NCBI GenBank assembly: GCA_019454045.1
Contig: SKCR01037616.1
Location: forward strand, 62,001-126,000
Direction of reading: 5' to 3'
Source: Zanthoxylum bungeanum
Taxonomy: Eukaryota; Streptophyta; Magnoliopsida; Sapindales; Rutaceae
DNA: 64,000 nt
In this document: in pieces, positions 30,770-42,486 of the stretch
Layout of the letters: each line of letters starts with the position of its first letter
How positions within the stretch are numbered: the first letter of the stretch is position 1
The notes under the pieces: generated by a model
Databases searched by the model: none
What the model was told of the DNA's origin: nothing
What the model saw: the letters and a program-made list of their open reading frames with translations, nothing else
Program-made: the position numbers and the translations under genes

Positions 30770-30955
30770 ATTTTTTTTTTATTTTTTTTTTGTTAATGTA
30801 AACTGCATCTTTTTTAGAAAGAAATCTTCAAGTATTTTTCTCCTTATCTCATTCAAATATTAAATTAAATGTATCCCGAGGATTTGAATCCATGATCTTT
30901 TGCTTTGACCGTAAAAGCTAAGCCAACTAGATTATCCTTTGGGGATATGTATGTA
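30770..30955 (-). mobile_element. tRNA-derived SINE-like sequence
   Basis: On the minus strand, AATCTAGTTGGCTTAGC (about 30923-30939) resembles a pol III A box and GGATTCAAATCC (about 30879-30890) a B box, spaced as in a tRNA. The 3' end on that strand runs into an A-rich tail (30770-30791 read in reverse). It does not fold as a functional tRNA by eye. No target duplication was found. Confidence 0.55.
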
Positions 30956-30974
30956 ACTGAATCTTAACTATATA

Positions 30975-31545
30975 TCGGGGTGTACTTGGTTCAGGTCGGT
31001 ATAAATATAAAAAAAATATTATAATGGTTATTTTAAAAAAAACAAAAAAAAACCAAATAATTGTAATTATTTTAGCTTGATTCAATTTTTCCGATTTTTT
31101 TTAATAATAATAATAATAAATTAATAAATTAGTAATTTTAATTGAATCTAACATTTATACTAAATATTTACATTATAATTATCCTCATCATCACAATTAC
31201 ACCAACACAAGTTTTTCATGCAATAATCATTTAATTAATTTAAAATGTAGGAAAAAAAATCATAATAAAAATCAAAAATTTCAATCATTTCATACAATTT
31301 AACATTATTAAACACCAAAAAAATTAATTATGTAACTAACATAAAATATAAATGACAATATAACATAATTATACTTGAAAATTCAATAAACTCTAATTAT
31401 TGGGTTTGTCCGATTCGATTTTTTAGTTCAAATATCGAATAATTACTGTTAAAATAAAAAAATAATTGTTGGTTTGGTTCGAGTATTTTAGTTTGATTTG
31501 GTTTCGGTTTTTTTTTTTTTTTTTTTTTTTTTTTTGCAAACCCCT
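30975..31545. mobile_element. MITE-like element with GGTTCGG-type arms
   Basis: The left arm starts CGGGGTGTACTTGGTTCAGG. The right arm has GGTTTGGTTCGAG, then GATTTGGTTTCGG, a 28-T run (31508-31535) and GCAAACCCC. The arms are roughly inverted (GGGGTGT / reversed GGGGTTTGC), as in plant hAT MITEs. The target duplication is not clear, and the AT-rich middle is featureless. Confidence 0.45.
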
Positions 31546-32370
31546 TACCATTCATTGCGTGGCGAGAGATTATAAAAAATTTAGCACACCCGAGCTAAAC
31601 ATCAGATCCAAATCTATGTTGTTAAATGTGATAGTGGGGCAAAATGTTTTGATAGTTCAATTTTTTCAAGCGACACTTTTGATCAGTTAAAAGATTGGTT
31701 GACTATGCTGACTTTAATTGTATAAGCGGATATTTTAGGCAACAAATTTAACAACATAGTTTCAATTGAAGGTGTAATTAAGAACCCATTTAAGAATGAA
31801 AATGATCACAAACAAAGTTGAATTAGCTTAGGGTTTGCTAGTTCGGCAGTAAAATGATCTCAGGAAAACTTTTTCATATTTTACGGTGTTTGAGACACTT
31901 ACGGAATATTTGGTTAATTTAAACTATTTTAATGGTTAATGAAAAAGTTAAGTCATTTTACGGAAAATGACTTATAGAATACAATTTCATAAGTTATTTT
32001 ACAAAATTGTTTTCTTTTGTCCAAAATTTTCATAGCCCACTTCAAGGAATGTCAAAATTCAAATTTAGACTCGGATCTGCATGGATTTGGGTCCCGGAAA
32101 AATTTCTGGATGCAGGTATACTCAGTCCTGATCTTGGTGTACCCAGACTGGATCTGAAAATTCATATTTTTTAATCTTTTTTCAATTATATTTATTTTAA
32201 ATAATAGACTCGGATCTCGAAATTTCAGATCTGGGTATATCCGGATTAACTCCTGAAATTTGGATTTTTTTTAATATTTTTTCAATTATATTTGTATGAA
32301 ATTAATAAAACTCAGTAAGTACTTATACTCATACGATAAAAGACAAAAATAAATCTTGAAATAATATATA

Positions 32371-32420
<50 letters not shown>

Positions 32421-32543
32421 TTTTTCAGAAAACCTTTAAAATATTATGTTTTTATGCGTGGAAGCATATAATTGTAAGGTCATCGAAAAAAAATATGAAT
32501 ATACAAACTTAGAACTCCAAAAAAAAACTGTACTTGAACTTAT
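31546..32543. other. Gene-free AT-rich stretch
   Basis: It contains a short internal similarity (TCGGATCT...GGGTATACC-like phrases at 32071-32160 and 32210-32270) and a (TA)n run at 32374-32416. I see no gene. Confidence 0.5.
32374..32416. repeat. (TA)n microsatellite, 43 bp
   Basis: Uninterrupted AT dinucleotides. Confidence 0.95.
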
Positions 32544-33844
32544 TGTAGGAGCGAAGCGGACTTTACCGATGTGCCTATGATGTCGGCGACCACGACCTTG
32601 TTGGGCTTGCAGCCCGTAGAGAGTACGGATAGCCCACGAGGGACTAACCAGAGAATGATGGAGTCGCCACCCAGTATAATACATTGAGAATGATTTAAGG
32701 CCGCACTACACCCCTCGCAAGGGCCGACCTTAAACTCGTTTTGGTTCGGAATAGTACCTTATTGATGTCAAAATAATACTCAGGTTTAACGGAGGTATAG
32801 ACATGTCTTATAATGCAACAACATGCAATGAAAATTTAAAGCGTATAATGGCGTAATTAATTAACAATAAAGGCAATAAGAAAAAAAAATTACAAATGTC
32901 TAGAAACTATCAAAGTAATAGTAAAACACTAATTAAATAGCTTATAGCACATATCTCACCGGTCTAACTTTGAAGAAGTCTGATCGGATATTTTTTCGTG
33001 TCCTTGATGTCCGGCCGGACATATTGCATATCTGGCCAGATATTCTTTATAAATCAGAAAGATAGATAATTTAGAGTCATGTGTGGTTACCAGTAATAAT
33101 AGCATAGCAGTAAATAAAAGACTCGAAAGTAGGGGCAAAAATAATAAATAAACAGGATAGTGCAAGTGTCTCACTGGCCTAGCTTCGAATAAGCCTGATC
33201 GGACATACTTCATACACATAATGTTCGGCCGGACATATTACGAGTCTGCCCTGATAATCTTTATAAACCAGAAAGACAAAGAAACGTTGATATATGCATA
33301 GTTAAAAAAGTAAAGATAAAGCAGCAATGGCATAACGAATGTAAAGCATGAGCAGTAGTAATAACGTAGCGAAAATAGTAAATATGCAACATGGTTATAC
33401 GAAGAATAGAATAATAGAAATATAGGCGCATATTCCCCCTGTCTGGCTTCGGAAAAGCTCGGTGGAGGTTTTTCGATTTTCCGGACATTTTTCGACACTT
33501 GTGCATATCCGAACGAACATATGTTAAGTTCTGTCAGAGAAGAACAATAATGTAAATATGAAAAAATAGAAATTATGGTGTCCTCAGGGAGTACCTTAAG
33601 TGTGGCTGGCTCAAAAACACCTATGAATGTTGGACAGTTGTCGGATTGCTTGCTGGAAAGGGAAAACACCAAGGATTTCGTGGGACTCTCTCATTATTTT
33701 TCTTTCTCAGACTCTCTTTAAAATTCCAGAGTTTTAGAACAAGCTAAGCTAAGATTTTTTTTTTCCTGAATTTCCTGATTCAGATTTCTAGGGGGCCCTC
33801 ATAAGAGACTCGTCACTGCTATGTGTAAAAGTACAATGTCTACA
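32544..33844 (-). mobile_element. 1.3-kb 3' LTR, same family as the solo LTR at 20039
   Basis: The + strand runs TGTAGGAGCG...TGTCTACA. It shares the GGAGTCGCCACCC block (32660-32672) and the ATTTAAGGCCGCACT block with 20039-22665. The + strand continues ATCGCCCCCACTTTGG, so on the minus strand AAAGTGGGGGCGAT, a polypurine tract, directly precedes the LTR. The attached interior therefore lies to the right. Repeats of ~214 bp lie inside it. Confidence 0.75.
32940..33520. repeat. ~214-bp degenerate tandem repeats with CCGGCCGGAC core
   Basis: TGTCCGGCCGGACATATT at 33008-33025 and GTTCGGCCGGACATATTA at 33223-33240 are 214 bp apart, with similar flanks (CTTTATAAA, CAGAAAGA). A third, decayed unit lies near 33480-33520. 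The core is a palindrome. Confidence 0.75.
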
Positions 33845-34029
33845 ATCGCCCCCACTTTGGTAGGCTTGTGCAGTATATGATAATGACAAGTATATCAAAG
33901 TCATGCATTTATTTTTACTTGTCTGGTTTGTTGGTCATCGTCGGACTTACTTGGCTTTGTAGCAGTTTGTTTGTTGATAGATGTGCCATCGGGCCCTCCG
34001 ATACTTCAATCCGTGGTGAGATGTTTCGA

Positions 34030-34480
34030 TCTCGATATGTAGTTATGTGAGAGTTGATAGACCCTCAAGTCATCCGATGCTTTGATCAGTTGTGAGATGA
34101 TTTGATCTCGACTATGAGAGTTGATGGACCCTCAGGTCCCCCGATGCTTCGATTGGTTATGAAATGCTTCCCGGAGGCTCCACTCCCGATTTTTCATTCT
34201 CATTCATGAGGCTCCACTCTTTTCCCGGAGTTGTCTGATGTTCGTCCTCATTCCCGAGGCTGTACTTCATTCTCGGGCCGTCTGCTGTTTCGCCCTCATT
34301 CCCGAGGCTCTACTCCAATCCTGGAGTTGTATGTGACGCTTCGACCTCTTTCACGAAGTTTGTACCCCATTCCCTTAGCCGTCTGCTATTTTATCCTGAT
34401 TCTTCAGGCTTTACTCCATTCTCGGAGTTGTCTAATGTTCTTCCTCATTTCCAAGGCTTTACTCAATTCCCAAAGTTATC
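34030..34480. repeat. Cluster of ~50-bp degenerate repeats
   Basis: Phrases such as CTCATTCCCGAGGCTCTACTCC and TTCTCGGAGTTGTCTG recur at about 34190, 34240, 34290, 34340, 34390 and 34440. A related pair with CCGATGCTT and GAGATG(A/T)TTTGATCTCGA lies at 34000-34150. Confidence 0.75.
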
Positions 34481-34626
34481 TGCTACAAAATCAAGTAACT
34501 GCATATCTGACATCTGCAAAAGCTCACGCTTTTTAAATCAAACATCATCTCTATACTTCTTTTAGGTTTCTCTTGGCATTCTAGTTCTGGAACAACCTCT
34601 CTATTTTTGATCCACTGAGCGCTTGT

Positions 34627-34980
34627 TCGGTCTGCTAACAAAATTTCTCATTCCTTACCTTCTTCTTTGATCTTGTTTGGGTGCTCAACATACAAGTTTG
34701 GTGCCTAAATATCACAGTTGCATTTTTCCCTTTTAATATGTCCAGTTTGATATTATTTATTTCAAATATGTCTGGTAGGATACTTTCTCGATGAGCGATT
34801 TTCTGGTCTGCTAACAAAAGTTCTCATCTCTTACCTTCTTCTTTGATCATGTTTGGGTGCTCAACACATAAGTTTGGTGCCCAAATATCACAGTTTTATT
34901 TTTTCCTTTTAATATGTCCAACTGGATATTATTTATTTCAAATATGTTCGGTCGGATACTTTCTCTAGGCATGTCCGACC
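34627..34980. repeat. 176-bp tandem duplication
   Basis: GGTCTGCTAACAAAA at about 34629 recurs at about 34805, with the following ~170 bp (TTGGGTGCTCAACA, AATATCACAGTT, TTTCAAATATGT) repeated nearly unchanged. Confidence 0.9.
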
Positions 34981-35109
34981 GGACATTCATCGTGTTAGGG
35001 TTGGCGCTTGAAACGCCAATCGGGATCATATTTATGTCTGATTTATGAATATGAAAAATTCATTTATACATAATATTACTTATTGATCGTAACACATTTT
35101 GTCTTTTAT

Positions 35110-36618
35110 GTTGGGGTTTTGGGCGATGGGGCGCAGCGGAAGCGCGGGTTCGGGAGAAATCATATTTTAAAACTTTTTCAAAATACCGAATAAATTATTC
35201 AATATCTAATATGAATAATTTATTCATATCTCATCTAAACCTATTTATTCAATATCAAATATTGACATAAATAATGTTGAAACTTTGCGAAACTTTTACG
35301 AAAACCGTTTTTCAGTAAAATTACCTAAAACGAGTTTTTGACCGAACCGACCACCCGACACTTATGGAAACTGCCCAGGTCAAATCCAATAGTGTCGGGG
35401 CAGTTCATGGGCTACCCGAACAGTGACAGATTCATTGTTTGGACAGCCGTCACCCGGTTGGCTCAAAATCCAACCGGTAATGCCGTTCCTAATTTTTCAT
35501 GCTTTAAACAAATTTTATCAAGATTAATCTAATTAATCAAACACCAATCCAAAGTCACCACTAATGAAGAACTCTAGAACAATTCTAGGCATAATAAGAG
35601 TGGCTATCACACTCTATAATGGCAACAAAATTTTCCTACAATAATTGATCAAATTGGACTAAAATTACACTAATTTTATCCAATCTACACTTCACACATG
35701 CATTATCTTCCTTCTCCATCAACCACAAACAAAAGCCCAAAATTTTGAAACGTAAAGGAACCCTATAACTTTTCTAACAACTCAAGAAATAAGAAACATG
35801 CTTTCTAGACTTTAGGATGTAGATAGTTACCTTTAAATCTCATGAATCCTAAAGCTTTCTTTGAGTTTCCTTCACTTTTTCTTCTTGTTTCACCAATCAA
35901 AAATGAAAACCCATTTTCCCTTTTTTTGGGTAAGTTTCGGCAATGATGGAAGATGAAGAAGACAAAGAAAACAAATTTTCTCTTTCCTTTATACAAAAAA
36001 TGAAATTTGGCTTGGAGGGTATTTTTGTCTTTTTCAATTTTTAATCAATTTAAAAGTATTTACATTTTATATTAGCCAATCAAATTAGGACATAATAAAG
36101 TGTAATTAAAGGCATGCCATGTGCACCAATAATAACTAGACAAATTCCATTACATTAATGGAAAAAGATTATTAATTAATAATTTAAATAATTAACAATT
36201 AATTATCCAAATAATTAATTAATGTAATTATTATTATATATGTATTTTATTTACAATAAATAATTAATACATATATTAATGGCATGTGTCAAAATCTCAT
36301 TTGACAAATAATTAATGTGTATCTAATCGTATTATGTATCAAATACAAATACACAATAATTATTATCGGATAAAATTTCCTATTGCATGTGTTATCGTTT
36401 AACCGAGTAAACGATCCGAATTAACTCATTTAATCTGGTGAAGTATTATGAATAATCCATATTATTCATATCGAGTTGCCCAAGTGCTCAACGAGTACAT
36501 TTCATATTGTGGGACTCTCTAAGTTTAGGCTTATCCTTCACGAAATCCAATTTCGTGTCCAGAATTCACCCACTCATGAATTATGACGACCACGGATAAT
36601 CTCGCTAAACTATGCAAG
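35110..36618 (-). mobile_element. Copia-type LTR, minus orientation
   Basis: Starts TGTTGGGGTTTTGGGCGATG with GGCGCAGCGGAAGCGCGG. Its right half (36390-36600) matches the right part of 57601-59469 (GTTTAAC...AAACGA, GGGACTCTCTAAGTTTAGGC, TCACGAAATCCAATTTCGTG). On the minus strand the GCGCAGCGG end is the LTR terminus. No interior is attached. The ORF at 35805-35996 has no supporting context. Confidence 0.55.
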
Positions 36619-36734
36619 TGTAGGACACAGAAATTGACGACGCTGTTATAGGCTCGCAGCCTAGTTGGGAGTACGGAGTAGCCCACAGGGGAACTAAACT
36701 GGAGAAACAACATGGAGTCGCCACCCGATGTGAC
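36619..36734 (-). mobile_element. LTR-end fragment of the 20039 family
   Basis: TGTAGGACACAGAAATTGAC through GGAGTCGCCACCCGATG matches 20039-20150. It stops where the Athila B LTR begins (about 36731-36735), with GTGA shared at the joint. Confidence 0.8.
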
Positions 36735-38490
36735 TTTAAAACTAAAACAAGTAAATAAAATTGCTTGAAAGTAGATTGAAGAAAATTCAAATTTATAAAA
36801 CTATCCAGGGTTGTGAATCCTTCCAATATCTTTTTAAAATATGAAGTGGTTATTTTACGTTTGTGTAATATATTGGTTTATTAACTTGGAACACGAAATT
36901 ATGTAAAAGCCTCTTCCGATGGTCAAATCCAAATACCCAGTATAACCCAATTAATCATATTCCTATGTTAACCAAGTTATCTGAATTCATTAAGATTAAG
37001 TTCCAATTATGGCTACCCCCGCCCGATAGGTATATTCCTATCCTGTAAGGAAATCTATTAAAGGGTTATCTATCCTCAAGGAAGATCGTGGGCTATTGAG
37101 TTTAAGGTCTTTAACCTAAAATCTATTTTCCAAGTTCATTTTAAGTTTACCAGTTCAATTTTATTAATGGCCAGTTAATAAAAAGCATTAGGATTAGGCT
37201 CAATAAATAAACCTTTATATTACCCAAACTGTAATTTAACCTCTTATAAACCGGTGATATTGGATTTCATCACAACCCCATATAATTGGCTTAGCTACGA
37301 CACATATTTACGGGTAGTGAAAACTTAAATAAAATAAAAGACATAAAGTAAATGCTGGAAATTAAATTACTGGAAAATGAATTACTGGAAAGTAAATGCT
37401 GAAAGTAAATAAAGTAAAAGTACAATAAAGAAAATGCTGAGGTAAGAGGATCCACTTTTATTACTACTATTTTAGATATCTCCCTTAATATAATATATTA
37501 ACTTTGCGTGATAATTACCAGCCAGCCATTTAGGCGGTATCCTGATTAAGTCAAATTAATAATTAATTACCAACTGACCAACCACACGGTATCCATGCTT
37601 AGTCAGGTTAAAACCAATTTAAATAATTACCAACCGACCAATATAGCGGTATCCTCATTAAGTCAGGTTTTAACTAGTTTATATATTATAATTAAGGGAG
37701 ATTAATCTAAATATTAGTAATAAAAGTTTTACCTTTTACCCCAGCAAGGGGGAGTTACCTTCTCATTAATGAAAAGTAAATTGCTGAAAAGTAAAGAAAA
37801 TAAGGTACTGTGCGTAAAAGTAAATTACAGAAAGTAAAAACTGATAAGTAAAGAAAAGAAAGTGCAAAAGCAGAAATTAATTACTGAAAAACTGTAAATA
37901 AACAAACAAGATACAATCTTCTTAGTATTCTTAAGGAATTACAAAGAAGAAGGTATGAATTTACAAATGAAATGACTTGGTATTTATGGCAAAATTTTGC
38001 CTCCACCAAATCCATTATTAATTGCTCGACTAATTGCTATCATGTTTGGTGAGAGTTTGGCTATTTTTATTTTTTTGCTTTGAAAATGACTTTAATAATT
38101 ACACATAACACACATCCGGGTGTTTCATCAATTTCGGTAATGAAACATTCCGAATTCGAAATTATTTTGTTCTTGGAACTTGAATCAGATCAATCCAATA
38201 TCGAAGTAAAACGTTATGCCAATAATACGACAATTGTGCAAAACTGGAATTTCCGAAACTATACTTCATTAAAACGCCATTTCAAGTTTCCAATCTCCAA
38301 AATTAATATGTCAAGTCCAATTTTTACCCATATTTGACCCACATTTCGTCCTAAATAATTCAATTGAGTCACAATATTATTTTATCTGCAAAGTAAACTA
38401 AAACACATCAAAACATTCATCAAACCCGAGAAACTAAACCAAATATTAAGTAAAAGGGGCGATAAATATTGATACATTTTTCGCTCATCA
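36735..38490 (-). mobile_element. Athila element B, 3' LTR (end truncated)
   Basis: On the minus strand it starts TGATGAGCGA at 38490, after the polypurine tract, and matches 46390-47411 plus 56565-57390. The last ~155 bp of the LTR (equivalent to 46232-46387) are missing at the left edge. It carries the tandem ACCAGCC...GGCGGTATCC-type motifs (about 37520-37650). The ORF at 38080-38337 is a chance frame within the LTR; a related frame at 56748 is likewise LTR sequence. Confidence 0.85.
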
Positions 38491-38518
38491 CACCCCCAAA
38501 CCTAACATTTTGCTAGCC
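38491..38518 (-). other. Polypurine tract of Athila B
   Basis: The minus strand reads AGCAAAATGTTAGGTTTGGG then GGTG before the LTR start, as in element A (11845-11870). TAGCC at 38514-38518 is one copy of the target duplication of the neighbouring solo LTR. Confidence 0.8.
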
Positions 38519-40551
38519 TGGCCGGCATAATCACACACGTATAACGCAAGCGCATGTATCGTTCAAGTAGTATAAAAAGTATCGATCCCACGAGGACTTA
38601 ATACCTAATCTATTAATTTTATGAGGTCAAATGATTACTAGTATCTAATAGGTTGATAAATTGATTGGAAATGGTGATGATTTTAAATTTAAAAACAAGT
38701 AAATAAAATTGTGCAAAAGTAGGTGGAGGAAAATTCAAATTTATAAAACTATCCAGAGTTGTGATTTCTTCCAATATCATTTTAAAGATGAAGTGGTTTT
38801 TTCATGTTTGTGTAATATATCGGTTTACTAACCTGGAACACGAAATTATGCAAAAGCCTATGTCGATGGTCAGACGCAAATACCCAGTTTAACCCAATTG
38901 AACCATATGTCTATGTCAACCAAATTACCTGGATTCATTAAGTTTAAGTTCCAATTATGGCTACCCCCGCCCGACAGGTATATGTCTATCCTGTAAGGAA
39001 ATCTATTAAAGGGTTATTTATCCTCAAGGAAGATCGTGGGCTATTAAGTCTAAGGCTGAAACCTAAAATTCCTTTGTCAAGTTTATTTTAGATTTACCAG
39101 ATCAATCTTATTAGTGGCCAGTTAACAAGACGCATTAAGCTTAAGACTTAATAAGTAATTTTTTAAATTACCCAAACTATAAAATAACCCCTTATAAACC
39201 GGTGATATTGAAATTCATCACAACCCTAGATAACTAACTTAGTTATGACACATAACTAGGGCGAGTAAAAACTTAAAAACAAAATACATAAAGTAAAATG
39301 TTGAAAAGTAAATAAAGAAAATTACAATAAAAGAAAATGTTAGGGCTAGATGATCTACTTTTATCACTACTATTTTAGATATCTCTCTCAATATAATATA
39401 TTAACTTGTATGATATTACCAACCAGCCATATAGGCGGTAACCTGATTAAGTCAATTAAGTACGAACTGCCATAAATGCGCTATATTACCAACCGACCAA
39501 CCAGGCGGTATCCATACTTAGTCAGATTAATACCAGTTTATAATTGATTATCAACCGGGCAATATAGCGGTATCCTTGTTAAGTCAAATTTTAAATTGTG
39601 AATATATTATAATTAAGGGAGATTAATCTAAATAGCAGTAATAAAAGTTGTACCTTTCACCATAGCAGTGGGAAGTTACCTCCTCATGTTGAATAGTAAA
39701 AACTGAAAAAGTAAAGAAAGTAAATTACTATTATAGAACGTAATTAAAATTAATTACAAAACTAAAATTAAAAGAAACTAGATATAAAACTCCCTATTTA
39801 CATCAGAGAATTCAGAGAGGAAGGTACATCTGAAACTGAAACCTCGAGCTGAATTTATAAGAGTTGATGGGGTCTCCGCGTCGCGACGCCCAAGCTTCAC
39901 GCGTCACGATGCGACACGTGTCAGCTTCTGGTTGGTCCGCCAAGATTCTTATCCAATGACGTGGCGATGTGGATGATTAACTCAATAATTAAGCTGACGT
40001 GGCAGTGATGTGGCGGTGACGTGGTGACACATGGCGATAGTGATTGTCGGCACCGTAGGATTACGACACATGGCGCGTTGTGATTGGCTGATGATGATGT
40101 GGCAGTGACGTGTCGAGTTGACTCGGTCAGCTACTGATGTGGATGATGACGTTTCAGACACGCGGGATGACACGTGTCAACACGTGGTGATGGCGATTGT
40201 CGGCACCATAGGATGATGACACATGGCACGGCGCACGTTAGCGGATGAGCTGTGATGTTGACACGTGGCAGGCGCACGTTACCAAGTCAAACTTTTCAGA
40301 TTCTGAAACGTGTCCTCTGGCGCACGTTAGCAACTCATGGCGCATGTTAGGCGTCGCGACGCGCAAAATTACCAAATTGCCCTTTTGTCTGTTTTTCACT
40401 GTTTTGGCCCCAAATCACCTCCAGTGAGTCCTGAAACTTTATTTATCTATAAAATAACACAAAACACATCAAAATATTCACAAAACTCAAAAAACTATTC
40501 AAATTATTAGGTCAAATGAGTGATAAATAGTGATACATTTACCACTCATCA
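38519..40551 (-). mobile_element. Solo Athila-type LTR inserted next to the polypurine tract of element B
   Basis: The + strand runs TGGCCGGCATAATC...CCACTCATCA (2033 bp). It is flanked by TAGCC (38514-38518) and TAGTC (40552-40556), a 5-bp duplication with one mismatch. In element A the equivalent site is uninterrupted (CGAGGACTAGCAAAAT, 11840-11855). It is clearly related to the element B LTRs over 38560-39700. It carries a unique segment (39880-40370) packed with ACGT-core motifs and GCGTCGCGACGC palindromes. Confidence 0.85.
39890..40370 (-). promoter_or_regulatory. ACGT-motif cluster in the solo LTR
   Basis: About nine ACGTG cores lie within roughly 400 bp, including GACACGTGTC, ACACGTGGC and several GACGTGGC. 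A ~151-bp direct repeat is included (GATTGTCGGCACCGTAGGAT at 40043; GATTGTCGGCACCATAGGAT at 40194). The palindrome GCGTCGCGACGC bounds it at about 39888 and 40351. G-box/ABRE-type sites of this kind are bound by bZIP and bHLH factors. Function here is inference. Confidence 0.6.
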
Positions 40552-40556
40552 TAGTC

Positions 40557-41932
40557 CTCGAGCAAAACAACAAAATAAAATACAAGAAACAATTAAAATT
40601 AAATTAAGCCACTTTCGTGGGGATCACGATTTCATTTAGCATATACAACAAGCCTTTAAACCCTAGGTGTCCCTAGTGGACGAGTTGTAGCCTCGTGAGG
40701 GCTTACAGCAACGATACCCACAAACGTTTGATAAAAGTAAAAAGATAGTAAAACTAATGCACACAAAAGCAAAAAGACAAGAGAAAAGAGAATAAATAAG
40801 TTAGTGACTAAACATGTGAAACTTCTTATCCAAGTTAGTAGTTGTTTTTATTTCTTTCTAAATTACCGAATAAGTGAATTCTCCGATTATTTTTTACCAT
40901 TCTTCATATACACAGCCAACTAAATATCAATCAACTCATTTTGCCCACAATAGTCACAAGTGTAGTTGAGAATAGAGTAATATTTTTGTCCTAAAGTTAT
41001 ATCTGAATTCACACCTTTTTTAAAGCAATGAAATGATTTTTCTGATTTTTTTCTTGATTTTTGAATTTTTTTTTATTTATATACAATATCTTCCATCCAT
41101 GTAACGAGCTTTGGGTCAGTGACTCCCAAACCAGTGGCTTTAGGGCACTAGATGTTAAGACACCCCTACGGACTGAATAACTCGGACTTCCGATATATAT
41201 ATTTTTGCAACATCTTTGATCCATGTAGCGAGCTTTGGGTCAGTGACTCCCAAACCAGTTGGCTTTAGGGCACTAGGTGTTAAAACACCCCTACGGACTT
41301 AATAACTCGGATCTCGGACATTTTTTTTTACTCATCGCTTTTTGAGATGCTTGCTCCAATTAAACTAGAGCACTGAATATTACAAAATTTTCAATTATAT
41401 CTCATGTCCGTATGTTACCATGTATATTGATAATATCTGTCAATTGAGCATATGAAGATCCATTTTAGTTAGTTTTATGGAGAATTCACAAATAAAATAA
41501 TTCAAAAGGAAATAAATAAAAATTAACTTGTTTCGAAATAGGTTGAGATATGTCTTAGGAGTGGAAATTCTTTACTCGGCTCTTACACCAATTTCACCTG
41601 ATTAATCAAATTAAAAACACAAAAAAAAAAACAAAATTTTTTTGAATTTGTAAAATTTTTTAATTTTTTTGAATTTTTTTTCAAAAAATTTAGACTACAA
41701 AAATAACAAGATACTAGTCAACTATTCCCCACCCCCAACCCTAAATGAGACATTGTCCCCAATGTCTTAAAAATTAGAAGCTGAGTTTAGAAGATAGTAC
41801 CTGGTTAGCTGAATTTCTACATCTAAATGAAAATTAAAGGTTAAGATCCAGATTTATCCGATGCTTCTTACCATGATTATCATCGGACCAATTTATCTTG
41901 GAAATTATAGGGTCAATTTGGGGTTCAAAGGC
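40557..41932 (-). other. Athila B 3' noncoding region
   Basis: Homologous to 10522-11858 of element A. It has a tandem duplication of about 123 bp (41098-41330: CGAGCTTTGGGTCAGTGACT twice) where element A has one unit. It also has the conserved hairpin and G-rich tract at 41724-41766. No coding signal. Confidence 0.6.
41098..41330. repeat. Tandem duplication, two units of about 123 bp
   Basis: GAGCTTTGGGTCAGTGACTC followed by CCAAACCAGT and CACCCCTACGGACT occurs at about 41107 and 41230. Element A has this unit once. Confidence 0.85.
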
Positions 41933-42486
41933 TTAGATTTGATCAATTAAATCTGGGGCAGTTCTGGCAGTGAAAAGGAGTTCTTTTAAAGGTTTTGACA
42001 TGAACCCATTTCTCCGGGCATCATCAAGAAATACACAAAGAAAATCATAAAATCCATCAGCGTTAAACAATCCAATCGGTTTCTGGTGTATGCTCAAGTT
42101 CATCCAAGATAATACTGTGAAAATCTCCTCCATTGTGCCCAAGCCACTTGGCAAAGCAATAAAAGCATCAGCACAGTTAATCATTCTACCAGTCGTTCAG
42201 ACATACCTGGCACAATTAGTTCTTCTCCGTTTGATGGTCCAATCAGATTCGCTTCCACCAAGGGTTTTGGGATGATTCCCAGAAATTGACTGCCTCCGTC
42301 TTGAACGGCCTTTGAAACGTTCCCCATTAATCCAAGATTGCCACCGCCATATACTAAGTGCATATTTCTTTTGGATAAGACTCGACCCAATTCCTGTGCT
42401 GCTGCTACGTATTGTGGCTTAGTACCAACACTAGTACCACAAAACAGACAAATATTTTCAACTCGTCTTTTTGAAGTGGCTTCCAT
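41933..42486 (-). pseudogene. LOG-family phosphoribohydrolase carried by Athila B, one frameshift
   Basis: ATG at 42486 starts MEATSKRRVENICLFCGTSV. HLVYGGGNLGLMG, GIIPKPLVEANLIG and VPGMSERLVE follow with no stop for 101 codons. A one-base loss near 42182 (GAATG where element A has GAAATG) shifts to the frame 42184-41933 with ADAFIALPSGLGTMEE, then HQKPIGLFNADGFYDFL, ending at TAA 41933-41935. That is about 16 codons earlier than the A copy. Apart from this, the protein is nearly full LOG length and retains the GGGxxGLMG loop, the Arg and the GTxxE of the signature, again with PSG instead of PGG. There are no introns. It shares frame order, position and orientation with the copy in element A. 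Confidence 0.87.

Larger units (their letters stand above)
33845..35109 (-). other. Interior-end debris of the minus-strand element, repeat-rich
   Basis: No coding signal. It comprises a purine-tract end (33845-33862), a degenerate short-repeat cluster (34030-34480) and a 176-bp tandem duplication (34627-34980). The two similar short minus-strand ORFs found in the duplication simply reflect it. Confidence 0.5.

Noticed and set aside
33238..33672. 144-codon minus-strand ORF
   Set aside because: Lies in the repeat-containing LTR at 32544-33844; no domain.
38080..38337. 85-codon ORF, with a relative at 56748-57062
   Set aside because: Same LTR position in two LTR copies; the frame follows from LTR similarity and is not otherwise supported.
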